This document shows, in pieces, positions 6,789 through 12,913 of a stretch of DNA of 13,707 nt (position 1 is its first letter; each line of letters begins with the position of its first letter). The translations under genes and the position numbers were made by a program. This stretch comes from AL-N1 sp039178835 (GTDB lineage Bacteria > Chloroflexota > Chloroflexia > Chloroflexales > Roseiflexaceae). The stretch spans positions 1-13,707 of the forward strand of contig JBCDFA010000205.1 in NCBI GenBank assembly GCA_039178835.1, in the 5' to 3' direction. The notes beneath the pieces are model-generated. The model did not search any database and had not been told where the DNA came from. It saw only the letters and a list, made by a program, of their open reading frames with translations.

Positions 6789-7979
6789 TTAGAAAACTAA
6801 TGCGCTATCTTCACTGCCTGTGGCATAGCGGTGCCATGTGCGCCCAAGCAAACCTGCCCGTCCAAATCGCCAGATCATAGGGCCTATTTGTCGACCGAAG
6901 CGGTCAATAAAAAACTGACGACTCTTACTCGATCGGTATCGTAATCGTGCCATTTCAGCTACTGCTTCAACGTTGAGTTTTTCCTCTACCATTGTTTGTC
7001 CATTGGTGATACGATCCTTGTTGACCGTAAAATGAACTGTATCAAGACCGAATGTTGCAGAAAGATCAACGAGAGTTGGTATTGAGGCATATGGTGCATC
7101 AAGAGTGATGCGGGCCCGTACAGCTATACCACAGGCATGTGCCTCTTTGACAAACAATGAAAGTACTTCTCGTTCAGTCCGTGAAGGAAGCACTTCGCCA
7201 GCAGTAAATGTGCAACACAGCACCTCACATCCAGCGTCTTTCATGGTGCGTAGAGTTGCTGCATCAGCAGATTTATAGGAAATGCATGCTTCCCATCCAA
7301 TATCTATTTGGCTCTTGGTTAGGCATTGCAGTAAGTCAGCCAACCATATGGTGTTATGGGTTATTGGCTCATTAGAGAAGGCAAAATGATGAATACCATA
7401 CTCGCGTACAATGCTTTGCATTTCGGCAACAATGAGTGATGGTTGTCGGAATGCGATCTCATCAGCGGTTTTTCTTTGTCCGATAACGAGTGCAGTTTGT
7501 AAATCGCCAGAGGGTGTTTGCAGGGCGTATTGTTCTAAGGGTAACAGATGTCGGGCGGGAAATGGAAGGGCATCAATGGTATGAATTAACTGCACAAGCC
7601 CATCAATAATAATTTTTTGTTTATCATCAGTGTGCGAATGTTGATTCACATGCCAGATAGCTTGCATCATCGCCTGATCCGGTATCATCTGACGAAGCGC
7701 AACCCCAAGCCACATAATATGACTCCCAGTCGCGAACAGGCTCTCTTTTACATCAGTTGCAACGGTAGATTCGTCCGCTGCGACCAGCGTAAGATGCGGA
7801 CGAAAGGCACGTAGTTGAGCTAAGGCATTTTGCGTAAGTTTGCTCTCGCCCAGTGCTAGATCGTAAATACGAACGATATGACGTTGTTGTTCTTGCAACG
7901 CTGCCAGATATCCCAGTGCTAATGGCGGCGTAATGTCTTGTTTGTCTGCCACTGGTGGCGCGACAAATGCAATTTTCAC
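6789..7979 (-). CDS. B12-binding/radical SAM-like protein lacking the iron-sulfur cysteine motif
   Basis: The layout is that of cobalamin-dependent radical SAM enzymes (BchE-like superfamily). An N-terminal Rossmann-type domain opens with MKIAFVAPP, then PPLALGYLAALQEQ (18-31) and RIYDLALG (37-44). The usual linker DALPFPARHLLPLEQY follows (136-151). A TIM-barrel-like region continues with VAEMQSIVREYGIHHFAF (184-201), GWEACISYKSADAATL (228-243) and MKDAGCEVLCC (246-256). The CxxxCxxC loop expected between about 164 and 182 is absent: that stretch (ALVIGQRKTADEIAFRQP) has no cysteine, and the later ESG-type SAM motif is also lost (CTFTAGE). No DxHxxG cobalamin motif is visible. The frame is intact over 396 residues, so it looks like a maintained pseudoenzyme rather than a decaying gene. 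The start is GTG 7977-7979 with AAGGG seven bases upstream. The aminotransferase gene downstream may be cotranscribed. Function unknown. Confidence 0.65.
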   Translation of the reverse strand: MKIAFVAPPVADKQDITPPLALGYLAALQEQQRHIVRIYDLALGESKLTQNALAQLRAFRPHLTLVAADESTVATDVKESLFATGSHIMWLGVALRQMIPDQAMMQAIWHVNQHSHTDDKQKIIIDGLVQLIHTIDALPFPARHLLPLEQYALQTPSGDLQTALVIGQRKTADEIAFRQPSLIVAEMQSIVREYGIHHFAFSNEPITHNTIWLADLLQCLTKSQIDIGWEACISYKSADAATLRTMKDAGCEVLCCTFTAGEVLPSRTEREVLSLFVKEAHACGIAVRARITLDAPYASIPTLVDLSATFGLDTVHFTVNKDRITNGQTMVEEKLNVEAVAEMARLRYRSSKSRQFFIDRFGRQIGPMIWRFGRAGLLGRTWHRYATGSEDSALVF

Positions 7980-8228
7980 AAACTCACCCTTGTAATGGCA
8001 ATATTATCAATAGCGCCTTCGTTGAGCTACGCTACTGACCCTCCTTGTTGTTGCCTAATAATAAGATACCATGCTAAACCAAAAATGAACAGACTCTCTT
8101 ACTGATTAACAGAAGTTTCATATTCTCAAATGTAGTATTCATATCAAAACAGACTCAGCAATGTACTGCCAAGCCTGCATACCTCTGTCACGTATAGTCT
8201 ATTGTAATCGCTTAATTATGGTATACCA
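7980..8228. other. Non-coding gap between histidine kinase and radical-SAM-like genes
   Basis: 249 bases without a credible gene. On the minus strand it must carry the promoter of the radical-SAM-like gene, but I find no convincing -35/-10 pair. A 9-base direct repeat, AACAGACTC, occurs at 8088-8096 and 8148-8156, exactly 60 bases apart, and a perfect palindrome sits at the kinase 3' end. No terminator with a T run follows the kinase gene. Confidence 0.4.
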
Positions 8229-8229
8229 T
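8218..8229. repeat. Perfect 12-bp palindrome at the 3' end of the histidine kinase gene
   Basis: ATGGTATACCAT reads identically on both strands and reaches into the TAA stop (8229-8231 on the plus strand). It has no T run for termination. It could be an operator-like site for the following minus-strand gene, or chance. Confidence 0.35.
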
Positions 8230-10388
8230 TATGCGCCTACTGCTTTTTCTTGTTCAACAAGTGGCAGGGCAAATGTGAAGCAACTTCCTTGTCCTGGTTC
8301 GCTTTCAACCCAGATACGGCCATGGTGTCCTTCGATAATTTGTTGACAAATGGCCAATCCGAGACCAAGATGATTGCCGCGACTGGAGGCCCGATCATGG
8401 GCTCGATAGAAGGCTTGGAATATCTTGAGTCGCTCTTCTTCTGGGATGCCAACTCCGGTATCTCTTACGCCAATCCAAATCTCATCGTCATATAATTTTG
8501 AGAAAACAGTAATAGTACCACCGTCCGGTGAGGCTTTAATAGCATTTTCTACTAGGTTGGTGATGACTTGACCAATACGCTCACTGTCAAAGTAACTTTC
8601 CAGTACATTATCGTCAACTTTGTGCATAAGTTGTATGTTGGCTTGCTCTGCCTGAAGCCTCAGTCGCGTGACAGTACTGTCAATGATCGATGGAATGCTA
8701 TTCCACTGTGGGTTAAGTACCAGACGACCACCTTCCAAGCGGTTGTACTCGAGGAACTCACTAATACGACCTTTTAATTGCTCAACTTGACTATCGGCGA
8801 TGCCCAGAAATTCCTCTTGAAGCGGTGTAAGTTCGCCTGCACGACCCTGTAGAACGATTTTGATAAATCCGTTGAGGGAGTTGAGTGGGTTACGTAGTTC
8901 GTGGGCGACCATAGAAATAAACTCGCTACGACTACGTTCTTCATTTTTCTGTGCAGTGACATCGTGTAGGACGATAGCAACCAGTGTTTCTCCACCACTA
9001 TTTTGATGGACACGTGACGCAAAGGCTTGATACACTTTGTCGGGTGCGTTCTCATCTTCACCGAGACAGAGTTCACACATAAAAGCTACTTGATCTGTCG
9101 TGCGCATACTTTCGGCCAGCCCAATAAGTTGATTGCGTACCAGTCCTCCTTTAACAGTATATTCTTCCAGCAATGATCGTCCGAGTGGATTGGTAAGGAC
9201 CATATCGAGTTGAGCATTGATCACGATCAAGCCGTCGCTGATATCACGAATGACCGCAGAGAGAAGGTGTTGCTGATGTCGTAGTTGGCTATGCAGTTCA
9301 GCATTACTAATAGCAATCCCGGCCTGAATGGCGAATGCTGTCAGGTGGCGTGCATCGCTACTGGAAAAGGCAGAAACAACAGGGCTGATGACGGTCAGGG
9401 CGCCCTGTGCTTTCCCTTCGCCTACGAACAATGGGACACTCAATGCTGATTGCATTTGTGGTGCAGCCATGAGCGCTAGCTCATTGTCATCGTGGATATT
9501 GGTTACGAGTAATGGCGTTTGTTGTTGAATGACTCGTTGGGCGAGAATATCTGTCCACTTCCCTTCGATACATCCTTCAAGTATGAGTGATCGATGTTCA
9601 AATGCATCACCAACACGAAGTGACAGTGCTGAACCATGGATACGTGCAGAACTAAACATATGAGTTGAACTATCAACAATCTGATCAAGAACTTCGTCAA
9701 GGCTAAGTGTGCTTGTGATGATACGAAGGCCTTCTTCAAGGGCATGTTGTTCACGCATACGGCCACGCAAATCATTGGCGGTGCTCTCAAGCTGTGCCAC
9801 ACGCTGTTCAGCTTTCTTTTTGGCGCTGCCTAATTCATCGCGTAGACTCACATTAAGTTGCTGTTGAATAGTGCTTGTCCAAATAGCCATCGCCCCAAAG
9901 CCTAAACTACCCACCAACAAGATCCACTGGGCGATGTGGTTGGTCAGCAATGATGACTCGTTTTGTTGTAACAACGTTTGTGCATAGAGGTATGTTGGTC
10001 CCAGCAGGAAAGGTATAACGGTGGCAAGTGGTGTACGTTGATAGACGGAGAGAGCCCGCAATGCGATAATAAAATAGAGGGGGTATATTCCATTGCCGAG
10101 GGTTGCTACCTGACTCAATAATATGAGTGCAAACCCGCCATCTATCATTATTGACAAACCATCGAATGACAATGCACGAAATCGTGGCCAGTTCCGTAGC
10201 CCGATAAGGGTAAGATGGAACAAACAATACCCCAGAAGCGCTATTTCAACAGTTGATGGTAAATACAAGCTGTTGATCCACCACACACCACACAATACCA
10301 TAGCTCCGATAGCAAGGCGCCAGAAGTCGTCAAGATGATCGACCAGCCAAGGACGAGCGCGCTCTCGAAATGTATTGTTCACAATCAT
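8229..10388 (-). CDS. Membrane sensor histidine kinase (6 TM, coiled coil, GAF, PAS, HisKA, HATPase)
   Basis: Sensor kinase of 719 residues. Six hydrophobic helices (about 24-42, 47-65, 78-95, 100-116, 120-140, 152-171) are followed by a coiled coil (about 178-215), a GAF domain (about 220-362) and a PAS domain (about 372-480). The transmitter follows: HisKA with the phospho-acceptor His496 in SMVAHELRNPL, then the ATPase with N box NLVENAIKAS (611-620), G1 DTGVGIP (643-649), F-box region FQAFYRAHD and G2 GLGLAI (675-680). Every catalytic motif is intact. There is no large extracellular loop, so the signal is probably sensed within the membrane or by the cytoplasmic GAF/PAS domains (inference). 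ATG 10386-10388 has AAGGAG eleven bases upstream (10400-10405). The gene follows the response regulator on the same strand after 85 bases and is most likely its partner in one operon. Confidence 0.93.
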   Translation of the reverse strand: MIVNNTFRERARPWLVDHLDDFWRLAIGAMVLCGVWWINSLYLPSTVEIALLGYCLFHLTLIGLRNWPRFRALSFDGLSIMIDGGFALILLSQVATLGNGIYPLYFIIALRALSVYQRTPLATVIPFLLGPTYLYAQTLLQQNESSLLTNHIAQWILLVGSLGFGAMAIWTSTIQQQLNVSLRDELGSAKKKAEQRVAQLESTANDLRGRMREQHALEEGLRIITSTLSLDEVLDQIVDSSTHMFSSARIHGSALSLRVGDAFEHRSLILEGCIEGKWTDILAQRVIQQQTPLLVTNIHDDNELALMAAPQMQSALSVPLFVGEGKAQGALTVISPVVSAFSSSDARHLTAFAIQAGIAISNAELHSQLRHQQHLLSAVIRDISDGLIVINAQLDMVLTNPLGRSLLEEYTVKGGLVRNQLIGLAESMRTTDQVAFMCELCLGEDENAPDKVYQAFASRVHQNSGGETLVAIVLHDVTAQKNEERSRSEFISMVAHELRNPLNSLNGFIKIVLQGRAGELTPLQEEFLGIADSQVEQLKGRISEFLEYNRLEGGRLVLNPQWNSIPSIIDSTVTRLRLQAEQANIQLMHKVDDNVLESYFDSERIGQVITNLVENAIKASPDGGTITVFSKLYDDEIWIGVRDTGVGIPEEERLKIFQAFYRAHDRASSRGNHLGLGLAICQQIIEGHHGRIWVESEPGQGSCFTFALPLVEQEKAVGA

Positions 10389-10473
10389 ACAGGCTCTCTC
10401 TCCTTATTGATTGATATCAAGGTGCGCCATCTTCAGCGACGACGTAACACTACTATAGACAGGAACTCTGTTG

Positions 10474-11154
10474 TTACGCTTCGAACTTATATCCTAAATT
10501 ACGTACCGTTATGACATGTTTGGGCTGTTCCGCATCTGTTTCAATTTTTGTGCGAAGGCGTCGAATATAAACGGCAACCAGATTACTCTCACCTTCGTAA
10601 TCATACCCCCACACTTTGCTGAGGATCTGGCTAGTACCCAGCACACGCCCTGAATTTTTCATGAGGTAGTAGAGCAAACGAAACTCTAAAGGTGTTAACT
10701 CGACGACTCGTCCATTGGCAAACAGCACCTTATGCTCAACTGGATCAAGGGTTATATCCCCCTGTGTGAGTCGTGTAGAAGGATTCAGCATATCGCTGTT
10801 GCGGCGACGTAATACAGCTTCAACCCGCGCCAGGAGTTCTGATGGTTCAAATGGTTTGACAAGATAGTCATCTGCCCCGATTTGCAACCCGGTGACACGA
10901 TCACTGAGTTGTGAACGGGCAGAGAGGAAAATAATTGGAACGTCGGATGTGCGCCGAATATGGCGGCAAATATCAAATCCATTGGTTTTGGGCATGGAAA
11001 CATCAAGTAAAATCAGATCAGGCTGTTGATTCTCAACAGAACTAAGAATAGTTGGTCCATCGTATGCTTTGATCACACGATAACCCGCTTCCTCCAATAA
11101 AAATGAAGTGAGTTTAACGCTTGGAAGATCATCATCTGCGACCAGAATGTGCAT
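10474..11154 (-). CDS. OmpR/PhoB-family response regulator
   Basis: A 226-residue DNA-binding response regulator. The receiver domain (1-118) has the acidic pocket DDD at 7-9, phospho-acceptor Asp51 (LLDVSMPK), Ser78 (FLSAR) and Lys100 (LVKPFEPSELLARV). The C-terminal winged helix (about 130-226) shows LTPLEFRLLYYLMKN (153-167), the KVWGYDYEGE segment (180-189), recognition-helix residues VYIRRLRTKIE and the closing VRNLGYKFEA. It should bind tandem DNA sites as a dimer once phosphorylated by the kinase encoded just downstream; targets are unknown, and repeated motifs upstream of this gene suggest autoregulation. ATG 11152-11154 has AAGGAG eight bases away (11163-11168). An alternative partner kinase cannot be excluded. 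Confidence 0.94.
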   Translation of the reverse strand: MHILVADDDLPSVKLTSFLLEEAGYRVIKAYDGPTILSSVENQQPDLILLDVSMPKTNGFDICRHIRRTSDVPIIFLSARSQLSDRVTGLQIGADDYLVKPFEPSELLARVEAVLRRRNSDMLNPSTRLTQGDITLDPVEHKVLFANGRVVELTPLEFRLLYYLMKNSGRVLGTSQILSKVWGYDYEGESNLVAVYIRRLRTKIETDAEQPKHVITVRNLGYKFEA

Positions 11155-11537
11155 AGCGGGCGCTCCTTACTATAGATACATTGGGTAGATAATTATATTA
11201 TCATACTCAAGAAATAGACATTTTGTGCACTGTTTGAACCAACAGCTAAACAGGTACCATTCCATACCCCTTGTACATATAAACAGCCAAGATGACCAAA
11301 AAGTTACGCTAGTACCACACGAATTTGTCATCTTTACCTACCATGTAGCAGGACTATTGATGCCTTTGAGCCGATTGTAACAGGTTTTGTTGTAACCTTT
11401 ATCACTTCTAAGATTACTATAGAATGTCAATGCCTGTTAATGACAGGGAGGTAACAGAACCGACATTGTAGGGAAGGCATTACGATCAGGGAGCCACTGA
11501 TTTTGCAAAAATAAAATGTCTACTGTACTGAAAAAGC
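11155..11537. other. Non-coding region upstream of the response regulator and downstream of ssb
   Basis: 383 bases without a gene. A minus-strand TATAAT at 11192-11197 lies about 40 bases before the regulator start, with a poor -35 (TGTCTA) 17 bases upstream. Further out are repeated short motifs: TTGTAAC at 11375-11381 and 11390-11396, GTAACAG at 11377-11383 and 11451-11457, and on the minus strand TTAACA (11435-11440) and TTGACA (11425-11430) ten bases apart. An imperfect hairpin CCTGT-TAATG-ACAGG lies at 11433-11447. These resemble direct-repeat sites of PhoB/PhoP-type regulators, without exact consensus. I see no small RNA or tRNA. Confidence 0.4.
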
Positions 11538-11574
11538 CTACGAAAAGGGGAGGTCTTCTTCCTCAAAGGCTTTT
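11532..11574 (-). terminator. Terminator hairpin overlapping the 3' end of ssb
   Basis: AAAAGCCT (11532-11539) pairs perfectly with AGGCTTTT (11567-11574). On the minus strand the transcript reads AAAAGCCT, an inner GAGG/CCTC pairing, then AGGCTTTTT ending at 11531. The upstream arm is formed by the codons before the acidic tail of SSB and the downstream arm spans the TAG stop at 11538-11540. No other terminator follows ssb. Confidence 0.55.
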
Positions 11575-12098
11575 CTTGTGGGTGTCGCAACAGAAGTAGT
11601 GTTGTGGTGTAATACGGAAACTTTTGATGAACTGCGCTTTTGTCGCTGCGAGGATTTTGGTGTCGAAGTATGGGTGACTTCCGACTTATCTGCCTTAGGG
11701 TGTGGGGGTGTCCGTTGAGCAGAAGTAGTATTCGATAATGGTGCTTGTGGTGTGGCGTGTGTGTGGGTACGATCAAGAATGATAAGATCGCTTGCAACAA
11801 CCTCTGTCATGGATCGACGTTGTCCCTCTTGATTCTGCCATTGTCGTGTTTGCAAACGCCCCTCCACATACACACGTACCCCTTTATCAAGCCATTCATT
11901 ACACACTTCGGCCAGACGATCCCATGCAACAACGCGAAACCACTCGGTCTCTTCGTGAGTCTCACCCTCTGTGTTGCGCCAGGAACGATTCGAGGCAACA
12001 CGAAAAGTCGTGATGGCCGATCCCTGGGCGGTATAACGCATCTCAGGACTCGCACCGAGTCGTCCGGTAATTTGTACTTTGTTGAGATCGCGTGCCAT
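11538..12098 (-). CDS. ssb: Single-stranded DNA-binding protein
   Basis: Essential ssDNA-binding protein that coats DNA during replication, recombination and repair and recruits partner proteins through its C-terminal tip. The OB fold spans about 1-110: LNKVQITGRLGASPEMRYT, base-stacking aromatics Trp40, Trp53, Phe54 and Trp87, and GVRVYVEGRLQTRQW (73-87). The linker (about 111-177) is rich in Ser, Thr, Pro, His and Lys/Arg, unlike the Gly/Gln-rich linkers of many SSBs. The tail is EEEDLPFS: the usual acidic-Leu/Ile-Pro-Phe tip, but with one extra serine after the phenylalanine. ATG 12096-12098 follows AAGGAG (12105-12110) by six bases. No rpsF or rpsR flanks it, so this is a stand-alone ssb; a second copy elsewhere in the genome is possible. 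Confidence 0.94.
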   Translation of the reverse strand: MARDLNKVQITGRLGASPEMRYTAQGSAITTFRVASNRSWRNTEGETHEETEWFRVVAWDRLAEVCNEWLDKGVRVYVEGRLQTRQWQNQEGQRRSMTEVVASDLIILDRTHTHATPQAPLSNTTSAQRTPPHPKADKSEVTHTSTPKSSQRQKRSSSKVSVLHHNTTSVATPTRKAFEEEDLPFS

Positions 12099-12130
12099 GA
12101 ATATCTCCTTACGATTAATATTCTCTTTTT

Positions 12131-12160
12131 ATGATAGCACAAATGTTCTGTTTGAGTCAA
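12131..12160 (-). promoter_or_regulatory. Predicted ssb promoter
   Basis: On the minus strand, -35 TTGACT (12155-12160, 5/6) and -10 TATCAT (12131-12136, 4/6) have an 18-base spacer. The transcript would begin near 12124, leaving about 25 bases of leader containing the AAGGAG site. Confidence 0.55.
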
Positions 12161-12169
12161 GGTATCGTA

Positions 12170-12194
12170 GGGGTTAAGGGTTGAGGGTTAGGGG
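12170..12194 (+). repeat. Four-run G tract, telomere-like, predicted G-quadruplex
   Basis: Runs of 4, 3, 3 and 4 G are separated by TTAA, TTGA and TTA, a degenerate array of GGGTTA-like units. This satisfies the simple G3+N1-7 quadruplex pattern on the plus strand. It lies ten bases upstream of the ssb -35 and upstream of the plus-strand promoter, so it is between two divergent promoters and is not part of either predicted transcript. Confidence 0.6.
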
Positions 12195-12258
12195 TTACAT
12201 TTTCCATTGCTCTGATGCCCCACTACCCCAGCACTTCTTATGGTACACTTTTTACTGA

Positions 12259-12272
12259 TATACTTTGAGGAG
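12259..12272 (+). promoter_or_regulatory. -10 box and ribosome site of the ART-like gene
   Basis: TATACT (12259-12264, 5/6) is followed by GAGGAG (12267-12272), eight bases before the ATG at 12281. The upstream hexamer at the right distance (TTCTTA) is a weak -35. If this -10 is used, the transcript would start at or within the ribosome site, giving an almost leaderless message, so the real promoter may lie further upstream. The site supports ATG 12281 over the in-frame GTG at 12272. Confidence 0.35.
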
Positions 12273-12280
12273 TGGTACTT

Positions 12281-12880
12281 ATGATTCTCTATCGACCCGT
12301 TGGCCTTAATGAACTTCAGCTGATCTATGAGTCCGGGATGCGTGCGTTTCCACCGCGGCTTCCTGAGCAACCCATCTTCTACCCGGTGTTGAATTACGCA
12401 TATGCTGTTCAGATTGCCCGTGATTGGAATACAAAAAGTAACACGCTAGCAGGCTATGTCACTGAGTTTACAGTTGATGGTGCATATGCTGCCCAATTTG
12501 ATCGCAAAATTGTTGGTACACGCAGCCACGAAGAGTTATGGGTTCCTGCCGATCAATTAGATACATTTAATCGTCATATTCAAAATCGCATTCTTGTCAC
12601 CAGCGCATACTTTGGTGCTGAGTTTCCTGGTCATATTCCTTCACAGGGCCATCTTCAAGGTCGTGATGTGGTGACACAACTTGAGATTCTGGCAACGTTG
12701 CTTGAACAGAGTCCGGCAGCTTTATATAATGAGATCCAGATCAATCACACAACCTTATTTCTTCATTTTCCCTTCTGGAAAACCTATGCCACATCCACAC
12801 GTCACAACAGCGTGCTTGAGGCTATTGAGAAGCTTTGGTCAGAAATGTTTTCTGATGTTATGCTATCCCAGATTACATAA
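12281..12880 (+). CDS. Conserved protein of the type labelled 'ADP-ribosylation/crystallin J1', with a C-terminal extension
   Basis: A 199-residue soluble protein. The first ~110 residues match short bacterial proteins that databases commonly call ADP-ribosylation/crystallin J1: ILYRPVGLNELQLI (2-15), RAFPPRLPEQPIFYPVLN (21-38), YAVQIARDWNTK (41-52) and EELWVPADQLDTFNRHI (84-100). That name is inherited and not proof of activity. The pattern (an early LYR strand, a YPVLNxxYA strand-helix, and a late EELWVP strand with a glutamate) resembles an ADP-ribosyltransferase fold more than an ADP-ribosylglycohydrolase; this is my inference. Residues 111-199 are extra relative to the short members I recall and show no recognisable domain. 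The gene diverges from ssb, is AT-rich, and is followed after 33 bases by the ceramidase-like gene on the same strand, so they may share a transcript. Confidence 0.6.
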   Translation: MILYRPVGLNELQLIYESGMRAFPPRLPEQPIFYPVLNYAYAVQIARDWNTKSNTLAGYVTEFTVDGAYAAQFDRKIVGTRSHEELWVPADQLDTFNRHIQNRILVTSAYFGAEFPGHIPSQGHLQGRDVVTQLEILATLLEQSPAALYNEIQINHTTLFLHFPFWKTYATSTRHNSVLEAIEKLWSEMFSDVMLSQIT

Positions 12881-12913
12881 CCATGAAATTCAGTGATAAT
12901 TGTGTGGTGAGAA

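Noticed and set aside
7995..8050. tRNA-like D-arm text (GTAGCTCAACG) on the minus strand
   Set aside because: No pairing acceptor stem, anticodon arm or T-loop could be built around it.
5493..8072. Word GATACCAT repeated in two intergenic gaps (5493-5500, 8065-8072)
   Set aside because: Two copies of an 8-base word in a 13.7-kb window can easily arise by chance, and no longer context is shared.
8161..8346. 61-codon plus-strand frame across the kinase 3' end
   Set aside because: No ribosome site, overlaps conserved kinase ATPase codons on the other strand, and encodes no recognisable peptide.
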